Assembly: GCA_903871875.1 (NCBI GenBank)
Contig: CAIQIR010000019.1
Coordinates: 17,512 to 81,511, forward strand
DNA length: 64,000 nucleotides
Direction: 5' to 3'
Source of the DNA: an uncultured Schlesneria sp.
Lineage (GTDB): Bacteria > Planctomycetota > Planctomycetia > Planctomycetales > Planctomycetaceae
The position numbers were made by a program, and so were the translations under genes. Below the pieces are notes generated by a model. That model saw nothing but the letters and a program-made list of their open reading frames with translations, was not told the origin of the DNA and did no database searches. This document shows, piece by piece, positions 26,273-35,311 of this stretch. Each line of letters begins with the position of its first letter. Position 1 is the stretch's first letter.

Positions 26273-27172
26273 ATGCCTTCACGATCAAAAACGTCTCTGT
26301 TGCAGAGCCAGATTCCAGGTCGAACTCCGTTCCGTGGGAAGGTTCGCGACGTCTACGATTTTGGGGATCGGCTGCTCTTTGTGGCGACCGATCGAATTAG
26401 CGCCTTTGATTGGATCCTTCCCACCGGGATTCCCGATAAGGGACGGATTCTGACCCAACTCAGCCGATTCTGGTTCGATATGCTCCAGGTGCCCCATCAC
26501 TTGGTAAGTATGGACCCCCGTGAACTGCCGCTGCCTGCGGGAACCGCTGTGGACGAGTTGGATGGCCGCAGCATGGTTGTGCGGAAGACGCGTGTTTTTC
26601 CGATCGAATGCGTCGTTCGCGGTTATCTTTCGGGGTCAGGCTGGAAGGAATACAAAACAGGCCAAACCGTGTGCGGTCTGAATCTGCCTGCGGGATTGGT
26701 CGAAAGTCAGCAGTTGCCTGAGCCGATTTTCACGCCCGCAACGAAGGCCGAAAGCGGACATGATGAAAACATCTCTTTCGAACAAACGGTCGCCACTATC
26801 GGTGCCAAAAATGCCGAACAATTGCGGCAATTCAGCCTGTCAGTGTACGGCAAGGCCGCTGAATTCGCCCGGACCCGTGGGATTATCATTGCGGATACGA
26901 AATTCGAGTTCGGGATTGTGGACGATCAAATCATCTTGATTGACGAGGTCTTAACTCCTGACAGTTCACGATTCTGGCCTGCCGACCGATATCAGGCAGG
27001 TGGGCCGCAACCAAGTTTTGACAAACAGTTTGTCAGAGACTGGTTGGAAACGGCCCATTGGGACAAAAATAGTCCGCCCCCAGCGCTTCCCGAAAGCATT
27101 GTCGATCAGACGCGAGACAAATACGTCGATGCTTACGAACGTCTCACGGGAACCACGTTTGCCTGGAAATAA
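26273..27172 (+). CDS. purC: Phosphoribosylaminoimidazole-succinocarboxamide synthase PurC
   Basis: PurC joins CAIR and aspartate to form SAICAR in purine synthesis using ATP. At 299 residues it is the longer, Ade1-like form. Conserved blocks are [27 protein letters not shown] (nucleotide-binding region), [38 protein letters not shown], and [17 protein letters not shown] with the active-site acidic residues. It is followed after 6 bp by a small membrane protein gene. The start is the only ATG before the conserved N-terminus. Confidence 0.97.
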   Translation: MPSRSKTSLLQSQIPGRTPFRGKVRDVYDFGDRLLFVATDRISAFDWILPTGIPDKGRILTQLSRFWFDMLQVPHHLVSMDPRELPLPAGTAVDELDGRSMVVRKTRVFPIECVVRGYLSGSGWKEYKTGQTVCGLNLPAGLVESQQLPEPIFTPATKAESGHDENISFEQTVATIGAKNAEQLRQFSLSVYGKAAEFARTRGIIIADTKFEFGIVDDQIILIDEVLTPDSSRFWPADRYQAGGPQPSFDKQFVRDWLETAHWDKNSPPPALPESIVDQTRDKYVDAYERLTGTTFAWK

Positions 27173-27178
27173 ATTTCG

Positions 27179-27655
27179 ATGAAGCGTTTGTCCTGGTTTT
27201 TGGGATCGTTGCCTTGGGGTTCACGGCTTCAAATCTTGGCCGTCGCGCTGATTCTGATGTGGTACGCCTGGTTTGATTTCGAACGAGGGAATTCGGGTGT
27301 CACAATTGGCATTATTGCCGTCACTTGGCTAATCGGGTGGCTGCTTAAACCAATCATGACTGCGAATCCGCGATTAACGTACAAAATCTGGAGTACATTC
27401 GGGGTCGCTTTTCTACTGACGTTTGTGTTGGCGCGGGCGCAATGGTGGTGGCATACGATGTTGGCCCACTATGCACGCGAGTTCGTGATGTGGCTCGATC
27501 TCAGTTGCGGCTATTGGTTCATCTCTGAACTGCGACTGCAACCGGAACGACAGCGAGAAATGGCAATTTGGCGAGATGACGGTTCGAATAACCACTCTAA
27601 CCAAGATCGCATGGATCTTGAAAACGACGATTCGAAAGAAGCACGCCCATTTTGA
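27179..27655 (+). CDS. Small membrane protein of unknown function, downstream of purC
   Basis: A 158-residue protein with about three membrane segments (LQILAVALILMWYAWF, GVTIGIIAVTWLIGWLL, and STFGVAFLLTFVLARAQWWW). The C-terminus is hydrophilic and acidic. No family is recognised. It starts 6 bp after purC and is probably co-transcribed. Its 3' end meets the next, convergent gene with only 3 bp between stop codons. Confidence 0.65.
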   Translation: MKRLSWFLGSLPWGSRLQILAVALILMWYAWFDFERGNSGVTIGIIAVTWLIGWLLKPIMTANPRLTYKIWSTFGVAFLLTFVLARAQWWWHTMLAHYAREFVMWLDLSCGYWFISELRLQPERQREMAIWRDDGSNNHSNQDRMDLENDDSKEARPF

Positions 27656-27658
27656 CGA

Positions 27659-28093
27659 TCAAGCGTCATAAAGACATCCGGCGCAGCTCATTCTGTCCGA
27701 CATGACTTCTCGCAACTCTTCCCGGATTTCGTTTGCCAGGTTGGAATGGCCTGCTCGATGAGCGACCCTGTCACGCAATCGGCGTAATTTCTCGATTAAA
27801 TTGCCCGTTTCGAGGCAACTGGGACGATAGCGATCGTCGCCCGATTGGATTGGCAGAAAGACCGAAGGGCGAGCGATTGGACGACCGACCAGAATCATAT
27901 CGAGGATGGCCAGTAACCAACGTGATGTTTGCGGCCCGGCAGGCTCTTCGAGGATTTGTCTCAAATCGCCGAGCAGCAGGTACTCCAGTTCGCGATTTTC
28001 ACCGGTCGTGGGTTGGTAATGTGGGGCGGCGGCAATCATCTGTTTCCTCACATCTGTCCGCGTAACGCGGCTCGCTCCGTCCATAAAACTCAC
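27659..28093 (-). CDS. Conserved-looking hypothetical protein
   Basis: Up to 144 residues with no recognised domain. It reads as soluble and largely helical: RELEYLLLGDLRQILEE, then WLLAILDMILVG, and NLIEKLRRLRDRVAHRAG near the C-terminus, which ends with CAGCLYDA. The start is uncertain: the frame opens with a GTG at 28093, with ATGs at 28084 and 28039. Composition favours this strand over the overlapping plus-strand frame. It is convergent with the membrane protein gene. Confidence 0.5.
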   Translation of the reverse strand: MSFMDGASRVTRTDVRKQMIAAAPHYQPTTGENRELEYLLLGDLRQILEEPAGPQTSRWLLAILDMILVGRPIARPSVFLPIQSGDDRYRPSCLETGNLIEKLRRLRDRVAHRAGHSNLANEIREELREVMSDRMSCAGCLYDA

Positions 28094-29000
28094 CCGCGCC
28101 GACCCGAAATCTCAGCACGTACAACCGTAAAACGACCAGCTTCTTGCAAACGTTCAAAAGAGCCCTCGCGATCAGCATTTTGAAATCGATCTCGGTGCAA
28201 ACGAGATTTGACTCAGAACCGATGGTCACGCGCACCCTTTTCTACCTCACTAATCACGCCATTTAGCAATCCGTGTGCCATCGTGAATTTCGCGGTGTTG
28301 TAAATACAAAACCATTCGAATCTTCGATTAAATGAGCCTTCCCGTCTTGAATCGCAGGCTTCGCGAAAGAATTTCTCGATGGCGATTTGCTTCAATCGCA
28401 GGCAGGGAATCACGAACGTTGGGCGAAAGCTGGGCGTTTCGCCACACAGGGATTCACCGCACGACATCCTTTTCAAGGAGGCTTCGGTGTTTGAGTTTTG
28501 GCAAAGCCGGTGTTTTGGGAATTGTCGTTAAGTTCCCGCAGACGACCACTTGCGCCGGATCAAAGAAGAAAATCGCCGTCGCAGAACCGAGGGGGTGGCT
28601 CAACGACGGCGACTAAGGATGGGGTCCAGCAGGCCAGTCAGATCATGCGGTTAGTAGCGACTTTTTAAGTGTTTATCTAGCTGCATGGGTTAAACCGGTC
28701 ATCTTCCCGCAGATTGATCGCAAGTTGTGGGAAGCCTCGGGTGCCGTTGCGGAACCGACCGGCCTGCCGGGAATATTGACTCCCAGTGAGCAAATCGTTC
28801 TGGACGGCTGAACCTTTTCCTAAACCGGAGAAGTCTGTCGAAACACACTTATCCGGTGTCTGAGTTATCGGGTGAGACGCTCCGCCAGTTCACCTGTTCA
28901 GCCGAGATACGTGTGGGACGTTTTACGCGATGCAATCCTCAGGAACTCAACGGGGCGTTTGCGGTGACTTTTCCGCTGGTTCGAATCCCTTTTTCGCCGA
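28094..29000. other. 907-bp region without a convincing gene
   Basis: The largest gap in the window. Frames of 78-94 codons (for example 28213-28476 minus and 28332-28616 plus) start at TTG or lack ribosome sites and are rich in Arg/Cys/Trp, so I do not call them. There is a T-loop-like GGTTCGAATCC near 28979, but no acceptor stem pairs with it. I compared it by memory with RNase P, tmRNA and SRP RNA cores and saw no match. It may hold a decayed gene, an unrecognised RNA, or regulatory DNA for the flanking genes. Confidence 0.4.
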
Positions 29001-30428
29001 CTAACTAAATACTTCGCTGACAATTTCACCTTCGTTGACGGTGGCACGTTCCGGCCGGCCCTGCAATGAGTAGATTAGCTCGGTGTGATCGAGGCCCAAC
29101 GCGGCGAGAATCGTGGCATGCAGGCTGTGGACATGTACTCTTCGTTCGATCGCGTGCATGCCAAAATCATCGGTCGCGCCGACGATCCGACCACCCTTTA
29201 CACCACCACCCGCAAGCCACATGCTGAATCCATAGGGGTTATGATCTCGGCCATCCCCTTTTTCGCTCATCGGCGTGCGACCGAACTCGCCACCCCAGAC
29301 GACCAGCGTTTCGTCCAATAGACCTCGCTGTTTGAGATCTTTCAGTAGCGCGGCGATGGGGCGATCGGTAGCACCGCAATGCTCCGCATGATTCTGCTCA
29401 ATCTTGGAATGCGCATCCCACTTGCTGCCCGATCCCGAATAAAGTTCGACAAATCGAACGCCACGTTCGACGAGTCGCCTTGCGAGCAAGCAATTTTGGC
29501 CGAACGTTTGAGTTCGCTTTTCTCCTAGACCATATGCTTCCTGTGTGGCTTGCGTCTCTTGTGTTAAATCGACTGCCTCCGGCGCATGTGACTGCATTTG
29601 ATAGGCGAGTTCATACGACGCGATCCGTGCTTCGAGTTCGCTGTCGGCGGGACGCAGCAGCAAATGCTCACGATTCAGATGGTTGATGTAGTCGAGTTTA
29701 CTTCGTTGTCGCTCGTCGCTGATGTCTGCAGTGGGGTTGAGGTGCAAGATGGGCTGTTTGCCCGGAAAGAATTTGGTCCCTTGATGGCCAGCCGGCATAA
29801 ATCCAGAACCCCACGCACGGTTCCCCCCGGGAGGCTCTCGATCATTGTCGAGCAATACGACGAAACCCGGCAGGTTCCGGTTTTCTGACCCCAAACCATA
29901 GTTGATCCACGCGCCTAAGCTGGGGCGACCCGCCAGAATACTGCCCGTATTCATTTGGGTGACGCCGCCGACATGATTCAGTGCGTCCGAAGTACATGAC
30001 CGCACGATGCATAGATCATCCGCACATTCACCGACCAGCGGATACCAGTCGGAGACAGGTATCCCGCTTTGGCCATACTGTTTCCACTTTCTTTGCGATG
30101 CCAGCAATCCATTTTCACTGACACCCATCGGCGTGATGGCACGCTTGATCGACGGAGGCAGCGGTTGACCGGCGTACTCGTTGACCCGGGGTTTCGGATC
30201 AAACGTATCAAGATGGCTTGGTCCACCGTCCATGAATAAGAAGATGACATTCCGAGCCACGCCAAAAAAGTGCGGCCGATTCAAAGACGTTTGAGCGGCC
30301 CTCGCGAGGTGTCGGTCGCTGGCCATTAAGCCGGCCAAGGCGATCGCTCCGAATCCCCCGCCGGTCCGACACAGGAAGTCCCGGCGAGAAGTTGCCAGAT
30401 GATGATGCGATGTTCGCATGCCGGCCAT
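29001..30428 (-). CDS. DUF1501 protein, Tat-exported (no adjacent DUF1549 gene)
   Basis: A 475-residue DUF1501 protein. A Tat signal is present (SRRDFLCRTGGGFGAIALAG). Family blocks are NVIFLFMDGGPSHLDTFDPKP, then IVRSCTSDALNHVGGVTQMN, then VRFVELYSGSGSKWDAH, and VVWGGEFGRTP and GRDHNP near the end. It belongs to the longer subgroup with the PSHLDTFDPKP motif, unlike the paralogue at 19812-21119. These genes usually follow a DUF1549/DUF1553 gene; none is next to it here, and the upstream neighbour is an FMN dehydrogenase 327 bp away. Confidence 0.92.
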   Translation of the reverse strand: MAGMRTSHHHLATSRRDFLCRTGGGFGAIALAGLMASDRHLARAAQTSLNRPHFFGVARNVIFLFMDGGPSHLDTFDPKPRVNEYAGQPLPPSIKRAITPMGVSENGLLASQRKWKQYGQSGIPVSDWYPLVGECADDLCIVRSCTSDALNHVGGVTQMNTGSILAGRPSLGAWINYGLGSENRNLPGFVVLLDNDREPPGGNRAWGSGFMPAGHQGTKFFPGKQPILHLNPTADISDERQRSKLDYINHLNREHLLLRPADSELEARIASYELAYQMQSHAPEAVDLTQETQATQEAYGLGEKRTQTFGQNCLLARRLVERGVRFVELYSGSGSKWDAHSKIEQNHAEHCGATDRPIAALLKDLKQRGLLDETLVVWGGEFGRTPMSEKGDGRDHNPYGFSMWLAGGGVKGGRIVGATDDFGMHAIERRVHVHSLHATILAALGLDHTELIYSLQGRPERATVNEGEIVSEVFS

Positions 30429-30755
30429 GAGATGATTTCTTCTGAAGAACGATGTCGACTGCCTATCAGTGGGACAAGACTGATGCTGTGCGTCAAATTC
30501 CGTGCCGCAAACATCGTATCGTTATTTGCGTCGGACGCCACGATTGGACCTGTTCAGCGGGCGCTTCTACCTAAGTGAGTCCGCCGCCTGTTTCGAAGTT
30601 AGTCTAACCTCGCATCGAACTATCGTCATCGATAACTGGATTGGTCACGGGCGATTCCAACTGTTCCAGACAAGTCTGCGGTCAGGACGGGGCGCATCAG
30701 CCGTCTTCGGAAGCAGGACGCTCTGATTGTTCTTGCCTGATTCCAAGCGACGAAT
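30429..30755. other. Intergenic region (327 bp)
   Basis: Upstream of the DUF1501 gene and downstream of the FMN dehydrogenase gene, both on the minus strand. It should contain the DUF1501 promoter. A 74-codon plus-strand frame has no support. No repeat or hairpin stood out. Confidence 0.4.
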
Positions 30756-31853
30756 TCAGGCCTTACCAGAGCGATCCGGACAAATGACCAGGTTGCGGTG
30801 GATCTCCTGAATCGTCCTCAATCCCGACAGGGCCATGCACAAGTCTAACTCGGCTTTCAACAATTCCAGGACTCGCCGGACGCCCGCTTGGCCATCGATG
30901 GCCAGACCCCACAAATAGGGTCGGCCGATCAGGACTGCGCGAGCTCCCAAGGCGAGTGCTTTCAACACATCGCTGCCGCGACGAATGCCTCCGTCAACAT
31001 AGATCTCTGCCATTTCTCCGATGGCTGCGACGATCTCACCAAGAGCCGCCGCCGTTGGAATCGCGCCGTCAAGCTGCCGTCCACCGTGGTTCGATACGAC
31101 GATCCCTTGGGCTCCATGGGCCACCGCAAGTCGGGCGTCGTCCGGCGACAGAATGCCCTTCAGGACCAGAGGCAGCGGACTGAGCTGACGCAGCCAATCG
31201 ACGGTCTCCCATGTCGTGCTGGCGTCCCAATTGTTGTCGACGAAATTTCTCAGTGCGGTGGCCTCATCGTCTGAACCCATTTTGGCGTTCATGTACGGCA
31301 CCAGGTTGTTCCAGCGAATGCCAAGGGGAAACTGAAATTGGTTGCGAAAATCTCGTTCGCGACGTCCAAGAATCGGCGTATCGACGGTTAGGCAAAGGGC
31401 GCTGTACCCCGCAGCGACGGCGCGATCAACTAATGCACGAGTCAACCCACGATCTCGAAAGCAGTACAACTGAAACCAGCGCAGCCCCGACGGTGCCGCG
31501 TCGGCGATATCTTCAAGGCTGTAGGTGGCTACCGTACTGACGATTTGCAGGGTCTTCATCGCGGTCGTCGCTCGGGCAACTGCCAATTCCCCGTCGGGAT
31601 GAGCCATCGCGTTGACGCCACAAGGGGCAGTCAGTATCGGAAAATCAACCGGCTGGCCTAAGATGGACGTCGATAAGTCTCGCTGGCTCACATCAATCAA
31701 GACCCGCGGTCGCAGCATGATTCGCTGCCAGGCCAATCGGTTTTCTCGGATGGTCAGTTCGTCGTCGGATCCTCCTTCGAAATAATCGAAAACCATCGGT
31801 GGCAGTTTTTCCGCAGCCACTTTCGCGTACTCGTCGAGATTCAGCGGTTCCAT
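30756..31853 (-). CDS. FMN-dependent alpha-hydroxy-acid dehydrogenase/oxidase
   Basis: A 365-residue enzyme of the lactate/glycolate oxidase family, which oxidises 2-hydroxy acids to 2-oxo acids. Motifs include MVFDYFEGGSDDELTIREN at the N-terminus, FPILTAPCGVNAMAHPDGE, the catalytic block VVSNHGGRQLDG (active-site His and Arg), and the phosphate-binding end VDGGIRRGSDVLKALALGA. The ATG at 31853 has AAGGGA upstream and begins the conserved N-terminus. The exact substrate (lactate, glycolate, mandelate or other) cannot be told. It is divergent from the ECF sigma gene at 31975. Confidence 0.93.
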   Translation of the reverse strand: MEPLNLDEYAKVAAEKLPPMVFDYFEGGSDDELTIRENRLAWQRIMLRPRVLIDVSQRDLSTSILGQPVDFPILTAPCGVNAMAHPDGELAVARATTAMKTLQIVSTVATYSLEDIADAAPSGLRWFQLYCFRDRGLTRALVDRAVAAGYSALCLTVDTPILGRRERDFRNQFQFPLGIRWNNLVPYMNAKMGSDDEATALRNFVDNNWDASTTWETVDWLRQLSPLPLVLKGILSPDDARLAVAHGAQGIVVSNHGGRQLDGAIPTAAALGEIVAAIGEMAEIYVDGGIRRGSDVLKALALGARAVLIGRPYLWGLAIDGQAGVRRVLELLKAELDLCMALSGLRTIQEIHRNLVICPDRSGKA

Positions 31854-31925
31854 GAATTTCCCTTGATTTGTCTGAATCTGGCGGCCAAAAACGAAATTCG
31901 CCACAATTTTTGTAAGAAACGCCCG

Positions 31926-31936
31926 GTGACGGTCAC
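31926..31936. promoter_or_regulatory. Small perfect dyad in a divergent intergenic region
   Basis: GTGAC-G-GTCAC lies in the 121-bp region between the FMN dehydrogenase gene (minus) and the ECF sigma gene (plus), 38 bp before the sigma ATG. The position suits an operator, but the site is short and could be chance. Confidence 0.2.
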
Positions 31937-31974
31937 TGATTTCATCGGAGATTTTGCGGACCGGAGAACAGCGA

Positions 31975-32499
31975 ATGAGGGCCGAGGAGCAAGAATCGCT
32001 CTTCCATCGTTGGTTACATGATCATATCGGCTTGATGCTGAAAGTGGTGCGGAGCAGTACGGAGACACCTCAGGATCGAGAAGATCTGTTTCAAGAAGTG
32101 TTAGTTCAACTCTGGTCATCGATTGCCAACTTTCGCGGCGATGCCAAAGAGACGACGTGGATTTATCGAGTCTCGTTCAATACCGCTCTGGCGTGGCGTC
32201 GCGGGGAGCGTCGGCGACGGGTACGCCACGCGGAATTCTTGAAATATGACACGACGGCCAAAGTTCAAATGGGTTCCACTGACGTGCCGGCACAACATGA
32301 AATGATCGACAAGCTGTACGGCGCCATTCGGCAACTGCCTCAAGTGGATTCCTCGCTGGCCATCATGCATTTGGATGGATTGAGCTATCAGGAAATGGCC
32401 GAGGTACTGGGTATCTCTGAGAACTACATTGGTGTGAAACTGAATCGTATTCGCAAACAACTTTCCGAAAAGCTTCAAGGAGTTTCGGATGAGCTTTGA
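31975..32499 (+). CDS. ECF RNA polymerase sigma factor
   Basis: A 174-residue ECF sigma factor. Region 2 is seen in LFHRWLHDHIGLMLKVVRS, PQDREDLFQEVLVQLWSSI and FRGDAKETTWIYRVSFNTAL. Region 4 is seen in LPQVDSSLAIMHLDGLSYQEM, then LGISENYIGVKLNRIRKQL. The ATG at 31975 has CGGAG upstream. It overlaps the next gene by 11 bp, the usual arrangement with a partner membrane regulator. Confidence 0.92.
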   Translation: MRAEEQESLFHRWLHDHIGLMLKVVRSSTETPQDREDLFQEVLVQLWSSIANFRGDAKETTWIYRVSFNTALAWRRGERRRRVRHAEFLKYDTTAKVQMGSTDVPAQHEMIDKLYGAIRQLPQVDSSLAIMHLDGLSYQEMAEVLGISENYIGVKLNRIRKQLSEKLQGVSDEL

Positions 32500-33091
32500 C
32501 GAATTGCAATCGGAATGGCAAGCACACAATCACGAGATGCCACTCAATCTCACGACAGAACGATTGCTTAACGAGGTCCGGCGAAACCATCGGTCATTGG
32601 AAACAACATTATTCTGGCGAGATGCTCGTGAAATTGTCGTCGCAGTGATCCTGACGGCCATCTTTGTGTATCTAGGACAGCAGGGTGGCAGTTGGTCATA
32701 CTATGTCGTCGCGGTAGGCTGTTTTTGGGTGGGGGCCTTCATGTTGCTGGATCGCTGGTTCCAAAAACGTCATCGCTCGTCAAATGACGCGTCGTTACGG
32801 TCCAGCATTCAAGCGTCGTTGATTCAGGTTAATCACCAAATCTGGTTGTTGAAGAACATTTTCTGGTGGTACCTGTTGCCGATTGCCATCGGAATGGTGG
32901 CCGTGATCGGTGATGAAATGTGGAAGAAACGCGCTGAAGGCCTGGTCTCTTACATGGGGCAGGCGGCCTACATTGTTTTCTGTTTTCTGTTGTTCTATGG
33001 AGGTTATTGGCTGAATCAGCGAGCTGTGGAAAAAGAACTTGAGCCACGCCGAAAGGAGTTACAGACGCTACTGGCGAGCTTGAGGTCGTGA
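32489..33091 (+). CDS. Membrane protein, putative anti-sigma partner of the ECF factor
   Basis: A 200-residue protein with a cytoplasmic N-terminus (MSFDELQSEWQAHNHEMPLN) and four membrane segments in two pairs: EIVVAVILTAIFVYLG, then YYVVAVGCFWVGAFMLL, then FWWYLLPIAIGMVAVIG, then AAYIVFCFLLFYGGYWL. No zinc anti-sigma motif (HxxxCxxC) is visible. Assignment as an anti-sigma factor rests on the 11-bp overlap with the ECF gene and the cytoplasmic N-terminus followed by membrane anchoring. It could instead be an unrelated conserved membrane protein of the same operon. Confidence 0.6.
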   Translation: MSFDELQSEWQAHNHEMPLNLTTERLLNEVRRNHRSLETTLFWRDAREIVVAVILTAIFVYLGQQGGSWSYYVVAVGCFWVGAFMLLDRWFQKRHRSSNDASLRSSIQASLIQVNHQIWLLKNIFWWYLLPIAIGMVAVIGDEMWKKRAEGLVSYMGQAAYIVFCFLLFYGGYWLNQRAVEKELEPRRKELQTLLASLRS

Positions 33092-33160
33092 TTCGCGAAC
33101 GCTTGGAATCGGCTGCTCAGTGGCTGGTGGTGATCAAACTTGACGTCTGGAAGTTCACAA

Positions 33161-34333
33161 ATGTCGATCCGGTTCAAATTCATTGCGATGTCATGCATTG
33201 TTTTGGTGCCACAGATGATCTGTCGCGCCGATCCAGATCCGGTTGTCGACCCGTCCGGGTTATCCAAATCCATCACGGCAGATCCCAAAATCAACGAAAG
33301 ATTGAGTGCCCTGATTAAGCGACATCAGGTTCCGGGAATGGTGGCAGGGCTCATTCAAGGCACCGAGTTGATTGCCGTGGGTGCGGCAGGAGTTCGAAAA
33401 TCGAGTTTGCCGGAACCGATTACGGTCAACGACAAAATGCATCTTGGATCATGTACCAAAGCCATGACGGCCACCCGTGTCGCGATGTTGGTGGAAACGG
33501 GGAAACTGCAGTGGGGCTCGACCTTGGCCTCGGTATTCCCCGAGGAATGCAAAGATGTTCATCCCGATTTGTGGTTGGTCACGTTAGAACAGCTTTTGAC
33601 CCACCGTGCTGGCCTTCCCGCGAATGTCGCTTGGGAAAAATTGGGAACAACACTCTCGACAACTGAGCAGCGATTGACACTGCTTCGAACCGCCTTGAAG
33701 TCCGCTCCGATGAAGAAACCCGGGACCGAGTTTCTCTATTCCAACGTCGGGTATGCTTTGGCGGGAGCCATGATTGAACGAGTGACGGATCAATCGTGGG
33801 AACAGTTGATGGAAGAGGGGTTGTTTAAACCACTCGGCATGAGATCAGCCGGATTCGGTGCGCCGGGAACGGCAGGCGGGATCGACCAACCTTGGGGACA
33901 CATTTCTCTGGGGGGAATCCTCATACCAATGCAACAGGACAATCCTCCGGCACTCGGACCCGCCGGCATCGTGCATGCCTCGATTTCCGATTGGGCCAAG
34001 TTTGCTGTCCTGCATTTACAGCAAGGACGTGGTGGGGCAACCATGCTTCGGCCGGAAAATTTTAACCGTCTGCAAACGCCACCTGAACAGGCAAGTTATG
34101 CCATGGGCTGGATTGTTGTCGAGCCGGATTGGGCCAAGTGCCGTGTGTTGGCGCACGATGGCAGCAACACGATGTGGTATGCCATGATCTGGCTGCTTCC
34201 TGAGCGAAACTTGGCAGTGCTGGTTGCCGCCAATCGAGCAGGTGATTCGGCACAGACGGCTTGTCACGAGGCGGTTCGATCATTACTCGATGATTTCGAA
34301 ACCATTGCTCCGATCTCGAACGCAAAGCATTAG
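33161..34333 (+). CDS. Exported serine hydrolase, beta-lactamase/class C family
   Basis: A 390-residue serine hydrolase of the class C beta-lactamase / D-alanyl-D-alanine carboxypeptidase fold. The signal peptide is FIAMSCIVLVPQMICRA. The active-site SxxK is SCTK (S97, K100), YSN is at Y193, and HDGS (starting at H332) stands in the KTG-like position. Such proteins act as peptidases, esterases or amidases rather than true beta-lactamases in many bacteria. It lies 69 bp after the membrane protein gene and 24 bp before the next gene on the same strand, suggesting one operon with the ECF sigma factor. Confidence 0.88.
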   Translation: MSIRFKFIAMSCIVLVPQMICRADPDPVVDPSGLSKSITADPKINERLSALIKRHQVPGMVAGLIQGTELIAVGAAGVRKSSLPEPITVNDKMHLGSCTKAMTATRVAMLVETGKLQWGSTLASVFPEECKDVHPDLWLVTLEQLLTHRAGLPANVAWEKLGTTLSTTEQRLTLLRTALKSAPMKKPGTEFLYSNVGYALAGAMIERVTDQSWEQLMEEGLFKPLGMRSAGFGAPGTAGGIDQPWGHISLGGILIPMQQDNPPALGPAGIVHASISDWAKFAVLHLQQGRGGATMLRPENFNRLQTPPEQASYAMGWIVVEPDWAKCRVLAHDGSNTMWYAMIWLLPERNLAVLVAANRAGDSAQTACHEAVRSLLDDFETIAPISNAKH

Positions 34334-34357
34334 TCTTCACAATTGAAAGGGTCTAAG

Positions 34358-35266
34358 ATGCTCCGCAAACTCTGTTGCCTTGTGATTCCGTTTTTCTTGG
34401 GGACTGGGATCGCTTCTGCGCAGGTGACTCTGGAACTGAAGTATCCCGAAGGAACGAAGCATTTGGTCCATACCGAAGGAATGTCGAATCAGAAAATGAC
34501 CCTCGCGGGAATGGCGATTGACACCAAATCGACCTCGTTTGGCATCGCCACGACGACAATCGGTAAGAGAGACGCCGACGGGTTGCTGAAACTGGAAGAA
34601 AAAGTCGAGTCACTGCAAGTCGAACTTTCGCTGCCGGGGGGATTGTCGCTACGTTTTGATTCGACGAACCCCGGTAAAAAGGCAGACATTCCGCAACTCG
34701 AACCGGTTCTCGACTCGTGTCGTTCGCAATGCTTACCCGTCACCGTCGAACTCGATGCGAAGAACAAAATTCAAAGTGCCAATTTGCCGGAAGGGGAGTA
34801 TGAAAAACTGCCCGAATCCGTCCGTGAGGCATTCACGACCGAGGTACTGAAGAAAGGGTTGGAACGATCGTTGGCTTGTTTGCCCGACGAACCAGTCAAA
34901 AAGGGAGACCGGTGGGAACGTTCTACGGAACTCCATCTGGGTGAGGGGCAGGTGATGAGCTTTCGAACGAAATTTGAATATGCCGGAACCCTTGAACAAG
35001 ACGGCAAGACCCTCGACAAAATCACGGGTAAGGTGTTCGAAGTGAATTACTCGGCCAAAGCAAATCCGGCGTATCAGATCACAAAAAGTGATTTTAAGGT
35101 GATCGATTCGGATGGAACCTATTTGTTCGATCGAGAACAAGGCGCAGTCGTCTTGCGTTCGTCGAAGGTCCAAATCGGCGGTACGTTGACCATGGTCATT
35201 AATGGAATGGAATTGCCTGGGGAAGTGGATCTCACGATGGAAGAGAAGGTCACTCGCCAGAAGTAG
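34358..35266 (+). CDS. Secreted protein, DUF6263-like
   Basis: A 302-residue exported protein. The ATG at 34358 is preceded by AAAGG and begins the signal peptide MLRKLCCLVIPFFLGTGIASA. The mature part is beta-strand rich: VTLELKYPEGTKHLVHTEG, then KTLDKITGKVFEVNYSA, then GAVVLRSSKVQIGG. It contains the phrase DEPVKKGDRWER, which I associate with the DUF6263-type planctomycete proteins. No catalytic motif is seen. It is the last gene of the sigma / membrane protein / hydrolase cassette and is convergent with queG. Confidence 0.6.
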   Translation: MLRKLCCLVIPFFLGTGIASAQVTLELKYPEGTKHLVHTEGMSNQKMTLAGMAIDTKSTSFGIATTTIGKRDADGLLKLEEKVESLQVELSLPGGLSLRFDSTNPGKKADIPQLEPVLDSCRSQCLPVTVELDAKNKIQSANLPEGEYEKLPESVREAFTTEVLKKGLERSLACLPDEPVKKGDRWERSTELHLGEGQVMSFRTKFEYAGTLEQDGKTLDKITGKVFEVNYSAKANPAYQITKSDFKVIDSDGTYLFDREQGAVVLRSSKVQIGGTLTMVINGMELPGEVDLTMEEKVTRQK

Positions 35267-35311
35267 TTCGCCACGCGGAGCAGTACTCTGGCCATTTCGT
35301 AACCGGGAGAT

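Noticed and set aside
27650..27675. TGACG-ATCAAG-CGTCA dyad at the convergent stop codons
   Set aside because: Only 5 bp, includes both stop codons; likely coincidental.
28213..28476. 87-codon minus-strand frame in the gene-free stretch
   Set aside because: Begins at TTG with no ribosome site at correct spacing and has no family features.
28960..29010. tRNA-like T-loop (GGTTCGAATCC) near 28979
   Set aside because: The flanking bases do not form a T-stem of five pairs, and no acceptor stem, D-arm or anticodon arm lies at the proper distance upstream.
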